From: Anaerolineae bacterium
GTDB taxonomy: Bacteria > Chloroflexota > Anaerolineae > Aggregatilineales > JAFGMM01
Direction: 5' to 3'
Assembly (NCBI GenBank): GCA_027494055.1
Contig: JAOSJO010000024.1
Coordinates: forward strand, 124,001-188,000
DNA: 64,000 bases
A model generated the notes under the pieces. That model searched no databases. It had not been told where the DNA came from and saw nothing but the letters and a program-made list of their open reading frames with translations. Each line of letters opens with the position of its first letter. Within the stretch, counting starts at the first letter, position 1. The position numbers and the translations under genes are program-made. Positions 28,433 through 38,924 of this stretch are shown here, piece by piece.

Positions 28433-31400
28433 CTACTGCGTCTCGGTCGGTGAGCCTTCGAGCACCGTCACCGTGACGCGGTTGCTCTCGCGTGCGTTAC
28501 CGGCGGCGTCATAGGCCACGGCCCAGAACGTGTGCTCGCCTGGGCTGGTGATGGTCCACCGCGCGTTGAATGGCGGCACTGTTGTCGTTGCAATGCGCGT
28601 GCCATCCATGTACATCTCGACGCGGGCCATCGAGACGTTGTCCTCGGCGCGCGTCTGGAGCGTGATGTATTCGTCCGACGGGTAATAGTAGGTCTCCCCG
28701 TCTTCGGGATAGGTCAACGTGACCGTGGGCGCCTGGTTGTCCACCGTGACCGGCAGCACAAACTCCCGCGACGCTGGAGTCGGTGCGCACGACGGTGAGG
28801 CGCAGGGAGTAGAGGCCGTCAAGCGCGGTGGTATCCCAGCGCCCAAGCGCGCCGTTCTCCACCTGGCGGAACTGCGTCTGGCCCCACCTGCACCCATTCG
28901 GTCGGGTTGATGCCCTGCCCGTAGGCAATGCGATAGTTGGAGAAGCGCCGGTCCTGCGCGTTGCCCGTGATGTCCACCACGCCGCGCACGTAGGCGAACG
29001 GGCCGGGGTCGATGATGGTCACGTCGCCGTAGAGGTCGGCGGTGGTGGGGATGTTGGTCACGTCGTACTCGGTGGGCGGCTGGGCGATGCCGCTCTCGCG
29101 CACCCAGTCGGCGGCTTCGGGCGGGAAGATGGGATAGACGCGCTCCTCAAGCGACGCGGGGTCGGTGTACACGGTCGCGAGTAGTCCGTTCGCCTTGTTG
29201 ATCTGGAACGGGCGGAAGATGTTGTCGTACTGGACCGGTCTCCGTGCCGGCAATGAAGTACTCCTTGCGTGTGGGGCAATACTCGGTGGGCAGCAGGCCG
29301 GAAATCTCGCACACCGTCACCTCGCGCACCGACGCGGGGCGCTCCCACTTCTCGACAGGAAGATCCCGGTGGGCGAATTCCATCACGGCGTGCCAGATCG
29401 GGCCGGCGCCGGTGATGCCTGAGGTGGCGATCATCGGCGTCGCGTCGGTGTTGCCGACCCACACGCCGACGACGACCTGGCGGCGTATAGCCGACCGTCC
29501 AGCTATCGAGGTAGTCGTTCGTCGTGCCGGTCTTGGCCGCCGCCGGGCGCGAGAGTTCGAGCGCGTTGCCCCCGGCCCATCTCAGGCCAGCGCGACTCGG
29601 TATCGGAGAGGATGTCGTTCATCAGAAATGCCAGCGGCTCGGCGAGCACGGTGTGCCTGCCAAACGTATTCCGGTCCTCGCCGTACTGCCACAGCACGAT
29701 GGGCGGCCCGCCCTCCGGGTCGTCCATCTCGATGCGCTTGATGGCGACCGGGTCGAGGATGCGATAGCCGGGGCGGCGGTCGGGATCAGGGACCGGCGTG
29801 CCGCGCATCTCGCCCATGTTGGCGAACACGCTGTAGGCGTAAGAGAGGTCGAGCAGGCTGACCTCGCCGCCGCCCAACGTGAGCGACAGGCCGTAGTAAT
29901 TGAGGTCCTGGTTGAGCGAGTTGACGCCCATACGGTGCGCGGTGCGGATGACCTCATCGACGCCGACCCAGCGCGTCACCTCGACCGCCGGCACGTTGTA
30001 CGAGTTGGCGAGCGCCTGGCGGATGCTCATCGGCCCGTGGAAGGTGCGGTCGTAGTTCTCCGGCACGTAGTCGGGGAGCGGGCCGCCCTGCGGGAACCCG
30101 GTGCGCACGTCCATGACCATCGTCGCTGGCGTATAGCCTTTGGCGAAGGCGGTCACGTAGGTGAACGGCTTGAATGCCGAACCGGGCTGCCGGTAGCCGA
30201 GCGCCACGTTGAACGCGCCGGCGATGGCCGCATCGCTGTAGTCGAGGCTGCCGACCATTGCCAGAATCTCGCCGGTCTTTGCGTTGAGCACAACCACCGA
30301 GGCGTTGGAGATGTCGTGGTCCCAACCCTGGTGCGCCTCCGGCAGCGCAGGGAGGAACTCGGCGGCAGGGCACGGCGCGCCATCGCTCGCATGGACGACC
30401 ACCGCCGGATCCGCGCCGCTGAGGCGGGCGACATGCGTGCGCGCGACGCACTCGGCCTGGCGTTGCAGGTCGAGGTCTACCGTGGTGTAGATGCGCAGGC
30501 CGCCCCGGCTCACGAGGCGCGCGCCGTCGTAGCCCAGGTTGTTGAGGATGCGCTCCGCCTGCTGCCGCGCGAAAATCGTGAAGTGCGGCGCGAGGATGTC
30601 ATAGCGCTCGGTGAGCGGCCTGATCGTCACCTCCTGCGCGCCGATCTCGGTGGCCTCGCGCTGGCTGATGTACCCCTCCTGCACCATCGCGTCGAGCACC
30701 AACAACTGCCGCAGCTTGGCCTGCTCGAAGTTATCGGCGGGGGTCAGGCCGGGCGACTGCGGGATGGCCGCCAGCATCGCGGCTTCGGCCATGGTCACGT
30801 CGCGCACCGACTTGCCGAAGTACACCTGCGCGGCGGCCTCCACGCCGTAGGCGTTGTTGCCGTAGAAGATTGTGTTGAGGTACCATTCCAGGATTTGTGG
30901 CTTGCTGTAGGTGCGCGAAATCTCCGTGGCGAGGATGAGCTCGCGGATTTTGCGCTCCATCGAGACCTCGGCGGCGGTTTCGGGGTCGAAGATCACCTGC
31001 TTTACCAACTGCTGCGTGATGGTGCTCGCGCCCTGCACGTAGCCGCCAGTGAAGTTGTTCCACAGCGCGCGGCCCATCCCCCAGAGGTCGAAGCCGGGGT
31101 TCTCGTAGAACGTCGAGTCCTCGATGGCGATGGTCGCCCATTCGAGATGGTCGGGAATCTCCGATAGCGTCACCCACTGGCGGTCGCCGCCGAAGGGGTC
31201 GATCACGTCTTGCAGCACGATCTCGCCGGTGTGGTCGAAGATGCGCGAGGTGCGGAAGTTCTCGCGCGCCGAGGTGATGGCCTGCGGGTTGGGGAGGTCT
31301 TGCGCGAAGTAGGCGTACACAACCACCAGCGTGCCCGCGCCGACCGCTGCGCTGACCACCGAAAGCGCCGCCACCAGCGCCGCAAACGCCGCAAGCGCCT

Positions 31401-31491
31401 TCACCCACCGGTGAGCGCCGTCGCGACCCTGCAAGCGCCGGCGGATGCGCCGGTGCACGACATGACTCGGCTTCGTCGCCTGTGTCCGCAT
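28433..31491 (-). CDS. Bifunctional penicillin-binding protein (class A, PBP1-type) with Ig-like tail; several frameshifts
   Basis: Transglycosylase and transpeptidase of peptidoglycan synthesis, anchored by one N-terminal membrane helix (about residues 31-60). Length is about 1019 residues. The GT51 domain shows [18 protein letters not shown] with the catalytic Glu, and [12 protein letters not shown]. The transpeptidase has SXXK in [15 protein letters not shown] in ANSYNVPA and KTG in [19 protein letters not shown]. The segment after it ([25 protein letters not shown]) is typical. The last 130 residues form an Ig-like domain ([36 protein letters not shown]). Frames change near 29575, 29480, 29245, 28880 and 28780. 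All catalytic motifs are intact, so the gene is probably functional in the cell. Confidence 0.93.
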
Positions 31492-31547
31492 CTAGGTTTT
31501 CTCTGTCAACTGGGGGTCGGTACAGAGCGTCCGGGTTGCACGCCGAC

Positions 31548-31576
31548 ATGATAGCACAATGTCGGGGATCGCACAA
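31548..31576 (-). promoter_or_regulatory. Promoter of the penicillin-binding protein gene
   Basis: On the minus strand TTGTGC (31576-31571), 17 bases, TATCAT (31553-31548); the ATG is at 31491, giving a leader of about 50 bases. Confidence 0.6.
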
Positions 31577-31595
31577 TCCGGAGAAGAACAGCGCA

Positions 31596-31619
31596 AGAGA
31601 GCCGCCAGGGCGGCTCTCT
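31596..31619 (-). terminator. Terminator hairpin after the ferredoxin gene
   Basis: AGAGAGCCGCC (31596-31606) and its exact reverse complement (31609-31619) form a compact stem 45 bases beyond the ferredoxin stop. Confidence 0.65.
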
Positions 31620-31663
31620 CAGCCTGCAAAGCCAGTTATCGATGAAGCTCAGTAGCGCGGCGC

Positions 31664-32012
31664 TCAGGCCTGGGCGTCGTAGCCAGGGCCATCGCGGAAG
31701 AATGTGTAGTTGTACGGGATGTCGTCAGTCAGGTCCACGACCTCGCCGCCTTGCGCCGCGTACTGCTCGGCATCGTGCGGCTTGCGCTCCCTGACCGGGC
31801 GCCATCTCATGGGCGCTGGGAACTTCGTCTTCCGGGAAGATCGCCTCATATGGACATTCGGGGACACACGCGCCGCAGTCGATGCAGGTATCGGGATCGA
31901 TGTAGAACCAGGGCCATTCGGACTCCGGTTGCCCCTCAACGATGCACTCAACTGGGCACACCTCCACGCAAGCGCCATCGCGGAGGCACAGGCTGGTGAT
32001 TATGTAGGTCAT
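31664..32012 (-). CDS. Seven-iron type ferredoxin, one frameshift
   Basis: This small cytosolic electron carrier has about 115 residues. From ATG 32012 the first cluster motif is CLRDGACVEVCPVECI, and the second, CIDCGACVPECPYEAI, is a standard 4Fe-4S motif. The spacing matches 7Fe/8Fe bacterial ferredoxins, in which the first site may hold 3Fe-4S. The C-terminal tail (HDAEQYAAQGGEVVDLTDDI) is in another frame. The break falls at the C/G run 31798-31800, where one base appears inserted. AGGAGC precedes the start. No partner oxidoreductase gene is adjacent. Confidence 0.9.
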
Positions 32013-32114
32013 TCGCAAGCTCCTTCCGGTCCTGAACGCTGCAGACGATCTGTGTGCTTGGTCCAACGTGATTGTACAGAAAAGCACGAGAACTGCCAAG
32101 CACATGTTACCGCG

Positions 32115-33019
32115 CTACCCGCCGAGGAGCCACACCCACACCCAGTTCACCAGCGTGTGCGTGAGGGCCGCCGCCGTGATCTTGCGCGTGCGCATCCACA
32201 CCCAGCCGTAAGCAACGCCGGCAAGGGTCCCCAGCAGCGCGTAGGTGTAGTTGGGCGCCGGCGGGTTGTTCAGGTGCGCCGCGCCGAAGATGACGGCGGC
32301 GATGACCAGCGCGGCGCGCTTCTCGCCGGTGCGCTTTTCGATGAGGTTCTGGAGCGCGCCACGGTAGATCAGCTCCTCCGGCAGGCCAACCAGCAGGAAG
32401 GTGATCACGAAGCGCACGATCAGCAGCTCCACGTTGATGAACGTGGGCGGTCGCCACCGGAGGAAGCCGACGAGCAGCCCCAGCGGGACCGCCACCGCCG
32501 CGAAGGCCAGCGCAGCGGCCCCCCCGCCCGTCTGAGGTCGATGCGCGTGAGCGCAAACGTGTAGCCGATCTGCGTCAGGGGGCGGAGCACCAGGAAGATC
32601 AGCAGGACCAGCGCGACGCTGGTCAGCGGGCCGAGCGGGATCGACTGGCCCAGCGCGGTCACGTTCATCGCCGGCAGCCAGCCGAATTCCACCGGCAGCC
32701 ACACAATCAGGATGACGAGCGCGTCGGCGAGGTCAAGCGGCCTGGGTTTGGCGGTCTTCTGCCGGTACATCGCCAGCGTGCCCGGCACCAGGGCGTAAGC
32801 CCCCAGCGCCAGCAAGCCGTTGGCGAAGGCGTTGGCGTTCTGCCGCGCGTTGGGGGCGTTTACCAGCACGAACGGCCCCAACAGCAGCGCGAGCAGGATC
32901 ACGCCGTGCTGCATCCGCCGGCGATAGAAGCGCCGCACCGCGTCAACCACCGTGCTCAAAGAGAGCGCGAGGTAGGGGCCGAGGAGCCAGAGCAGTACGA
33001 GCGTTTCCACAGGTCTCAC
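32115..33019 (-). CDS. CPBP family intramembrane glutamic endopeptidase, one frameshift
   Basis: This is a multi-spanning membrane protein of about 300 residues. The CPBP (Abi/CaaX-protease) motifs are complete in the C-terminal half: [14 protein letters not shown] (EExxxR), FGAAHLNNP (FxxxH) and [12 protein letters not shown] (HxxxN). The N-terminal half has four to five further helices ([32 protein letters not shown]). The halves are in different frames, broken near the C7 run at about 32520. Family members cleave peptides within the membrane or mature bacteriocins; the substrate here is unknown. The first gene of the next unit is divergent. Confidence 0.88.
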
Positions 33020-33090
33020 CTATATTCTGCCAGCGTATCCTACGCACAAGAATAGCACAAAAATTCTATGTGCCAAAGGCTTTATCAATC

Positions 33091-33115
33091 ACAACAAAGG
33101 GAGTACTCTTGTTGT
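33091..33115. promoter_or_regulatory. Inverted repeat upstream of the antiporter gene
   Basis: ACAACAA (33091-33097) and TTGTTGT (33109-33115) flank the palindrome GAGTACTC (33101-33108), 44 bases before the antiporter start. It could be an operator or a small hairpin in the leader. Confidence 0.4.
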
Positions 33116-33158
33116 AAGAACGTGTCTGTTCGCCGACTATGTGGGGAAAGGAGCCGGG

Positions 33159-34636
33159 ATGACCGAGATTGAATATGTGCTTTTGGGCGCTTCCATCCTT
33201 CTGATCGTGAGTATCATTGCCAGTAAGGCAGCCAGCAGACTGGGAATCCCGACCCTTCTGCTTTTTCTTTTCATCGGGATGCTCGCGGGTTCGGACGGCC
33301 TGGGGGCATTTACTTCGATGACCCCAGGCTCGCGCAGTCGATTGGGGTTGTTGCGCTGGCCTACATCCTTTTTGCCGGCGGGCTGGACACCGAATGGCAG
33401 AGCGTCCGCCCGGTGTTGTGGAGGGGATTGACGCTCTCGACGCTGGGCGTGCTCATCACGGCGGTGCTGCTGGGGTGGTTTGCGACCGTTGCGTTGGGTT
33501 TCACGTGGCTGGAGGGCTTGCTGCTCGGCGCGATTGTCTCATCGACTGACGCCGCCGCCGTGTTCGCTGTCTTGCGCTCCAGGAGCGTCGGACTGCGCGG
33601 GCACCTGAAGCCGCTGCTTGAGCTGGAATCCGGCAGCAACGACCCGATGGCCGTCTTCCTGACAGCCGGTTTTACGAGCTTGCTCGTCCAGCCTGACGCC
33701 GCCATCACCGACCTGATTCCGGCGTTTGTGCAGCAGATGGCGCTTGGCGCGGGTCTGGGCTATGTTATGGGCAGAGGGATGGTGCTTCTCACCAACCGCG
33801 CGCGCCTGGAATACGAGGGCCTCTACCCGGTACTGACGTTGGCGCTGGTGCTGCTGACTTACGGCGCGACCACTGTCGTGGAAGGCAACGGGTTCCTCGC
33901 GGTGTACGTCGCTGGGCTGGTGATGGGGAACAGCACCTTCGTCCACAAGAAGAGCCTGATGCGCTTCCACGACGGCGTTGCCTGGCTCATGCAGATCGTC
34001 ATGTTTCTGACGCTGGGGTTGCTCGTCTTCCCGTCGCGCCTGCCCCCCATCATGGGGGCCGGCCTGTTGACCGCCGCCTTCCTGATGTTTGTTGCCCGCC
34101 CGGTCGCCGTCTTCGTGGCGCTGTTGCCGGTGCGGATGGCGCTCCGGGAAAAGGCGATGGTTGCGTGGGTTGGGCTGCGTGGCGCGGTGCCCATCATCCT
34201 GGCGACTTTTCCGCTGCTGGCGCGCGTCCCCCAGGCAGACCTGTTCTTCAACCTCGTCTTCTTTATCGTGCTGACGTCTGTCCTTCTGCAAGGGACATCG
34301 ATCCCGTTTATCGCCCGGTGGCTGCGGGTCGATGCGCCGTTCAAACGGAAGTTTCACTCGCCGCTGGAGTTTGTGCCTACGGTCAGCGTCAACAGCGAAC
34401 TGGCTGAACTGGTTATCCCGCGTGGCTCGCCGGCTGTGGGCCGGTCCATTATGGAATTGAACCTGCCGCCGGGCGCGCTGGTTGTGCTGGTGAACCGGAA
34501 CGACGACACCATCGTCCCCAACGGCGCGACCGTTCTTCAGGCCGGCGACGCCGTGCTCGTGCTCGTTGAAAATGACGCGCTCCCCGAAGTTCGCCGACTT
34601 GTGGAGTCCGCGTCGCCCAAGGCGCAGGCGTTTTAG
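33159..34636 (+). CDS. Potassium/proton antiporter, CPA1 type with TrkA-C domain, one frameshift
   Basis: This 492-residue membrane antiporter exchanges cations (K+ or Na+) for protons. The N-terminus ([20 protein letters not shown]) begins a membrane domain of about 12 helices. It includes [48 protein letters not shown] and [13 protein letters not shown] (the ND ion-binding motif), and [15 protein letters not shown]. The C-terminal 100 residues ([19 protein letters not shown] to [16 protein letters not shown]) form a TrkA-C regulatory domain, as in CvrA/NhaP2 proteins. One G is missing in the G run near 33303. The start at ATG 33159 follows GGAG. The stop codon overlaps that of the convergent PPOX gene. 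Confidence 0.92.
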
Positions 34637-35055
34637 TTGTAGTCCTCGCCGATGATTCTGGTTGGCGTGACGACAAGCATCACGTGCCGGGGCGAGCGCG
34701 TCGACGCGAAGAAGCGGCGCGCGTCCGCCTCATTGTCGTAATACTGCTGCGTAATGCGCCAGCGGATATCCTCGTGCGCCGGGTCGTCCGCGCTCATGAA
34801 GTCCACCGTGCCGTAGACCACGACGTTGCGGTAGTCGCCGACGCCGCCATCGACGCACACGCTGATGCGCGGGTCGCGCCGCAGATTGCGGTACTTGGCG
34901 GTGCCGTTCTCGGTGCTGATGTAGAGTCTGCCCTGCTCGTAGAGGTACCAGACCGAGGTGAGCTGCGGCGGCCCGTCCACCCGGTTCGTGCCGACCACCG
35001 CGTTGTGGGGCGCTGTGAGGAAAGCATCGATCTCAGACTGCGTCATTGTCGGCAT
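34633..35055 (-). CDS. Pyridoxamine 5'-phosphate oxidase-fold (FMN- or F420-dependent) protein
   Basis: This 140-residue split-barrel protein has the PPOX pattern: [60 protein letters not shown] and a C-terminal [16 protein letters not shown]. Such proteins bind FMN or F420 at a dimer interface and reduce or sequester small substrates. It lacks features needed to call it the genuine PNP oxidase of vitamin B6 synthesis. The start could be ATG 35055 or the internal ATG 35046. It converges with the antiporter, the stop codons overlapping by three bases. Confidence 0.88.
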   Translation of the reverse strand: MPTMTQSEIDAFLTAPHNAVVGTNRVDGPPQLTSVWYLYEQGRLYISTENGTAKYRNLRRDPRISVCVDGGVGDYRNVVVYGTVDFMSADDPAHEDIRWRITQQYYDNEADARRFFASTRSPRHVMLVVTPTRIIGEDYN

Positions 35056-35141
35056 GGCTCAAACCCTCCCAGGGCGATCATTGCGGCAACCACCCGGCTC
35101 GATTTTGGCTCGCCGCCTCGAAGCTGACCGGCGGACCGCTG

Positions 35142-35912
35142 TCAGACATCAAGCACCGCCAGCAGGGGATAGTGGTCTGAGGCGCGGGAGACCAGCTCGT
35201 GCTCGGCGTCGCACACGCGGCACGCCTTCAGGCTGCTGATACGGTCCGTTGGCAGGAAGACGTAATCCAACCGGACGTGAGGCGCGAGCGCCGGGAATGT
35301 GAAGCCGTCGCCGGCCGGGTGCAGGCGGCGATAGCCGTCAATGTAGCCCGACTCCTGGAGTAGCGCAATCGCGTCGCGCGGGATGCGCCCGCCGCCGGCC
35401 CGGATGAGGAGCCTGATCCACAGCGGCATCCGCCACGTTTGAACGTCATCCCCCGGCGCGACGGCGTTGAAATCGCCCACCAGCGCGTGCGCGCTGCCGT
35501 CATCAACGGCGGAGAGGAGCGACCGGACTTCCCACACCCGCCTGCGCTCGCTCTGCGCTGAGAAATAGGGCTGAAGGTGCACGCCGAAGATCGTCAGGCG
35601 CGGCTCGGTTTCCGCCGCGCCGGCGTCCGTTGGCGCGGCGGCAACTATCTTCAGGAAGGGGTGGCGCACCCCGCGCAGCGCGAGCCATTCGTGCGTCACC
35701 GGCCAGCGGCTCATGAACGCCAGCGAGTGGCGCCTGCGTGCGGCCCAGTACGGCATGTCAAGCGCGGCGGCGACGCGCTCGACGACGTAGGGGTACGTCG
35801 CCTCCTGCAAGACCACGATGTCGGGGTTCGCCGGGCCGAGCGCCTTCGCAATCAGCGCCTCGCGCCCGCGCCCGCCAAAACGGATGTTGTAACTCACCAG
35901 GCGCAACGGCAT
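35142..35912 (-). CDS. Endonuclease/exonuclease/phosphatase (EEP) family hydrolase
   Basis: This 256-residue protein has the DNase I-like EEP fold. N-terminal LRLVSYNIRFGGRG carries the Asn of the active site. DIVVLQEAT has the metal-binding Glu, FGVHLQPYF the His region, HALVGDFNAVAPGDD the Asp-x-Asn motif, RLDYVFLP the second Asp, and ASDHYPLLAVL the final Asp-His pair. The metal-dependent phosphodiesterase site is complete. Substrates of the family range from DNA to lipids and nucleotidylated molecules. The ATG at 35912 lies one base after the TGA of the upstream chelatase-like/nucleotidyltransferase gene (a GTG at 35921 overlaps it), so the two genes are translationally coupled. Confidence 0.9.
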   Translation of the reverse strand: MPLRLVSYNIRFGGRGREALIAKALGPANPDIVVLQEATYPYVVERVAAALDMPYWAARRRHSLAFMSRWPVTHEWLALRGVRHPFLKIVAAAPTDAGAAETEPRLTIFGVHLQPYFSAQSERRRVWEVRSLLSAVDDGSAHALVGDFNAVAPGDDVQTWRMPLWIRLLIRAGGGRIPRDAIALLQESGYIDGYRRLHPAGDGFTFPALAPHVRLDYVFLPTDRISSLKACRVCDAEHELVSRASDHYPLLAVLDV

Positions 35913-35913
35913 C

Positions 35914-36882
35914 TCAAGCACCTATCATCGCGTCAGCGCACTCTCTGGTCACGGCAGGGTGAGCGAGGTCCAGGAAGACGTAGGGGATCCCCTGGACGAC
36001 ATAGCGCAGGTCGAGGAACCACCTGGGCATTGCCTGCATGTTGACCGGGCGGCCCGCCATCGCCTGCAGTTCTTCGCGGACGGGGTTGAAGCGCGGCGCG
36101 ATATCCGGCATGGAATCGCTGAGCGGCATCGTATTGACGTCGGGGACGTAGAACGCTTCTGGTTTCCAGGCCGCCATCGCCGCCTCGCCGACCAGGACCA
36201 GGTCGAGGTCGCTGGTACCCGGCCCTCGATGGTCAAACGGCCGGCGCGAGACATAGCTGGAGCCGGTGACCGCGCTGCCCCGGAGGGCGACCTGCGTATC
36301 GGGCGGCAGGGCGTCCTGCAACCGGCGCATGAACTGCGCGAAAAGCGCCCAGTCATCGCGGAAGCCGCGCGCGACGACGCCTTTGACCATCTCCACCGTG
36401 TCCGGTTCGTACTGGCCGATCTGGTCGAGAAGCAGTTCGAGGCGGTCCCGCCGGGTGTAAGGCGGCCCGATGTACACAATCTCGACCTCTGGATGCCGCT
36501 TCTCCATGCGTTCGAGCAGGTTCAGCAGTTCCTGCCGCGATGCACCCATCGCGTCTACCGTTTCGAGCGCAAACACGACCGGCACGACCACGATCTGCTG
36601 GGCACCCTCGGCGAGCGCGCGTTCGATGGCCGCCTTCACCGCGCTGACCGTGCCGCTGCAATAGGCCAGCCGGCGGTCATTGCGCGCAAGCTGTTCCCAC
36701 ACGTCCTCCGTCGGCGCGGCCTGCGCCTCGCTCTCCTCCGGGAAGAGGGTGCGCACGGCGTCGTTTAGCCCCTGGCTGACCTGCGCCCATGGGGTTTCGG
36801 CAGCGGGGGCCCACGCGACCAGCACCACGCCAAGGTCGTCTTTGCCCGCCGGCCTGTGCGCCTCCTGGGTGGGAGGCTTCAT
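35914..36882 (-). CDS. Fusion of a degenerate chelatase-like (CbiX-type) domain and a nucleotidyltransferase-fold domain
   Basis: This 322-residue cytosolic protein has two parts. Residues about 15-150 resemble CbiX/ferrochelatase half-domains: a first strand LGVVLVAW and then AIERALAEGAQQIVVVPVVF. The metal-binding His-Gly-Ser is replaced by Trp-Ala-Pro (24-26), so chelation is unlikely. Residues about 190-240 carry a polymerase-beta-like nucleotidyltransferase motif: LRGSAVTGSSYV (the G-S element) and GTSDLDLVLVG with two aspartates. A C-terminal part (DLRYVVQGIPYVFLDLAHPA) completes it. I do not know this domain combination. The gene is coupled to the downstream EEP hydrolase gene. The domain calls are by pattern and moderately sure. 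Confidence 0.75.
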   Translation of the reverse strand: MKPPTQEAHRPAGKDDLGVVLVAWAPAAETPWAQVSQGLNDAVRTLFPEESEAQAAPTEDVWEQLARNDRRLAYCSGTVSAVKAAIERALAEGAQQIVVVPVVFALETVDAMGASRQELLNLLERMEKRHPEVEIVYIGPPYTRRDRLELLLDQIGQYEPDTVEMVKGVVARGFRDDWALFAQFMRRLQDALPPDTQVALRGSAVTGSSYVSRRPFDHRGPGTSDLDLVLVGEAAMAAWKPEAFYVPDVNTMPLSDSMPDIAPRFNPVREELQAMAGRPVNMQAMPRWFLDLRYVVQGIPYVFLDLAHPAVTRECADAMIGA

Positions 36883-37019
36883 ACGCCCGCTCCTATGACC
36901 AGCGCCGTCTAGAACCCTGGCAAGTGTACCCGATAACGGCCCGCCGTTCTATGCACCGCGCAGCGCTGTTCATGGAGAACGCGAGTATGGTACGTATGTT
37001 CTACGCCGCGCCGCCCATC

Positions 37020-37048
37020 TTGACAGCCTTCCTTAACTCCGGTATCCT
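37020..37048 (+). promoter_or_regulatory. Strong promoter of obg, probably giving a leaderless mRNA
   Basis: TTGACA (37020-37025), exactly 17 bases, TATCCT (37043-37048). The ATG of obg is at 37058, so transcription would start about three bases before it, leaving no room for a ribosome site. Confidence 0.7.
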
Positions 37049-37057
37049 CCCGCCGCT

Positions 37058-38327
37058 ATGTTTATGGATGAGGCCAGGATTTTCGTAAAGAGCGGCGACG
37101 GCGGCAACGGGCTGGTCGCTTTCCGGCGTGAGAAGTACGTGCCGCATGGCGGGCCGGCCGGCGGCGACGGCGGCAAGGGCGGCGACGTGTACATGGTCGT
37201 CAACCCGCACATGAACACGCTCTTTGCGTTCAAGCGCCAGCGGCACTTCAAAGGCCGGCTCAGGCGGCAGCGGCGGCAACTTCAACAAGACCGGGAAGAA
37301 TGGCGCGGACGTGGAAATCGAGACGCCGCCGGGGACGCTGGTGCGCGACGACGCGACCGGCCACCTCATCGCCGACCTGACCGAGCCGGGACAGCGCGTG
37401 TGCGTGGTGCACGGCGGGCGCGGCGGGCGGGGCAACGCGCGCTTCGCCACCGCCACGAACCAGGCGCCGCGCGTCGCCGAGAAGGGCGAGCCGGGCGAGG
37501 AGCGCTGGCTCCGGCTGGAACTGCGCCTCATCGCCGACGTGGGCATCGTCGGCGCGCCAAACGCGGGCAAGTCCACCCTGCTCAGCGTTATCAGCGCGGC
37601 CCGGCCAAAGATCGCCGACTATCCATTTACCACCCTGCAACCGAACCTCGGCGTGGTCGAGATGGACCACCGCACGTTTGTCGCCGCCGACATCCCCGGC
37701 CTCATCGAAGGCGCGCACGCGGGCGCGGGCCTCGGCCACAGCTTCCTGCGCCACATCCAGCGGACGCGCGTGCTGGTGCACCTGCTCGACGGCGCGGCGG
37801 AGGATCCCTTCGCGGACTTCAACCAGATCAACGCCGAGCTTGCGCTGTTTGACGCGCACCTGGGCGAGAAGCCGCAGTTGGTCGTATTCAACAAGATGGA
37901 CCTGCCCCAGGCTCAGGAGTGCTGGCCGGCCGTGCAGGCGCAGATCGAGGCGCGCGGCTACGAAACCATGTCAATCAGCGCCGTCGCCCAAACCCGCGTG
38001 CGCGAGATGGTCGCGCGCGTGTTCCAGATGCTGGACGAAGCGCCGCCGCCCACCGCCGAAGCGCCCGCCGAGGAGATGCCGGTCTACACGGTGGAGGACG
38101 ATCCGCGCGCATTCGCGATCGCGCGGCTGGGGGCGCACGAGTGGCAGGTGAGCGGGGCGCACATCGAGCGCGCCGCCGCGATGACCTACTGGGAATACGA
38201 GGAGTCGATTGTGCGCTTTCAGCGCATCCTGGAGACGCTGGGCATTTATCAGGCGCTCATCGACGCCGGCGTGCAGCAGGGCGACGTCGTGCGCGTGGGC
38301 GACTACGAGCTGGAGTGGCACGACTAG
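37058..38327 (+). CDS. obg: Obg GTPase, one frameshift
   Basis: This essential ribosome-associated GTPase acts in 50S maturation and the stringent response. It has about 422 residues. The Gly-rich Obg fold begins with [20 protein letters not shown] and [10 protein letters not shown]. The G domain has G1 [10 protein letters not shown]2 [12 protein letters not shown]3 [12 protein letters not shown] and G4 NKMD. A C-terminal OCT domain ([20 protein letters not shown] to [12 protein letters not shown]) is present. One A too many in the run 37247-37249 breaks the frame within the Obg fold. The next gene, nadD, begins immediately at the stop. Confidence 0.95.
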
Positions 38328-38924
38328 TTGGCCGTGGGCATTTTCGGCGGGACGTTTGACCCGCCGCACCTGGGACACCTGGTCCTCGCCGAGACCTGCG
38401 CCGATGCGTTGGCGCTGGCGCACGTGCTCTGGACGCCGGCGGCGGACCCGCCGCACAAGCGCGACCTCGCCATCACGCTGGCGGCGCAGCGCGTGGCGAT
38501 GGTAGAGGCCGCCATCGCCGGGAACCCGCGTTTTGCACTCTCGCGCGTTGACCTGGAGCGGCCCGGCCCACACTACTCGGTCGATATGGTGCGCATCGTT
38601 GCCGCGCAATACCCACCGGGCACGCCGCTCTACTTCCTGATCGGCGGCGATTCGCTCCGCGACCTGCCGACGTGGCACGAGCCGGCGCGTCTGCTCGAAT
38701 GCTGCTGGCTGGCCGTCATGCGCCGCCCCGGCGACAACGTGGACACCGGCGCGCTGGAGGACCAGTTGCCGGGCCTGGCAGCGCGCCTGCGCGTCATCGA
38801 CGCGCCGCTCATCGAAATCTCCGGCTCCGAAATCCGGCGGCGGGTCCGCGACGGGCAGAGCATCCGCTACCGCGTGCCGGACCGTGTGGCGGCGTATATC
38901 GCGCGTGAAGGGTTGTACAAATGA
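38328..38924 (+). CDS. nadD: Nicotinate-nucleotide adenylyltransferase
   Basis: This 198-residue enzyme converts nicotinate mononucleotide and ATP to deamido-NAD. It shows the nucleotidyltransferase signature VGIFGGTFDPPHLGHL, then ADPPHKRDLAITLAAQRVAM, SRVDLERPGPHYSVD, FLIGGDSLRDLPTW and ISGSEIRRRVRDGQSIRYRV. The start is either TTG 38328, directly after the obg stop, or GTG 38334; the latter would remove two residues. Its stop overlaps the ATG of the next gene (ATGA). An obg-nadD order is common in bacteria. Confidence 0.95.
   Translation: MAVGIFGGTFDPPHLGHLVLAETCADALALAHVLWTPAADPPHKRDLAITLAAQRVAMVEAAIAGNPRFALSRVDLERPGPHYSVDMVRIVAAQYPPGTPLYFLIGGDSLRDLPTWHEPARLLECCWLAVMRRPGDNVDTGALEDQLPGLAARLRVIDAPLIEISGSEIRRRVRDGQSIRYRVPDRVAAYIAREGLYK

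Noticed and set aside
28433..31491. Reading the PBP fragments as several small genes
   Set aside because: Order, spacing and motif content match one class A PBP exactly once the frames are joined.
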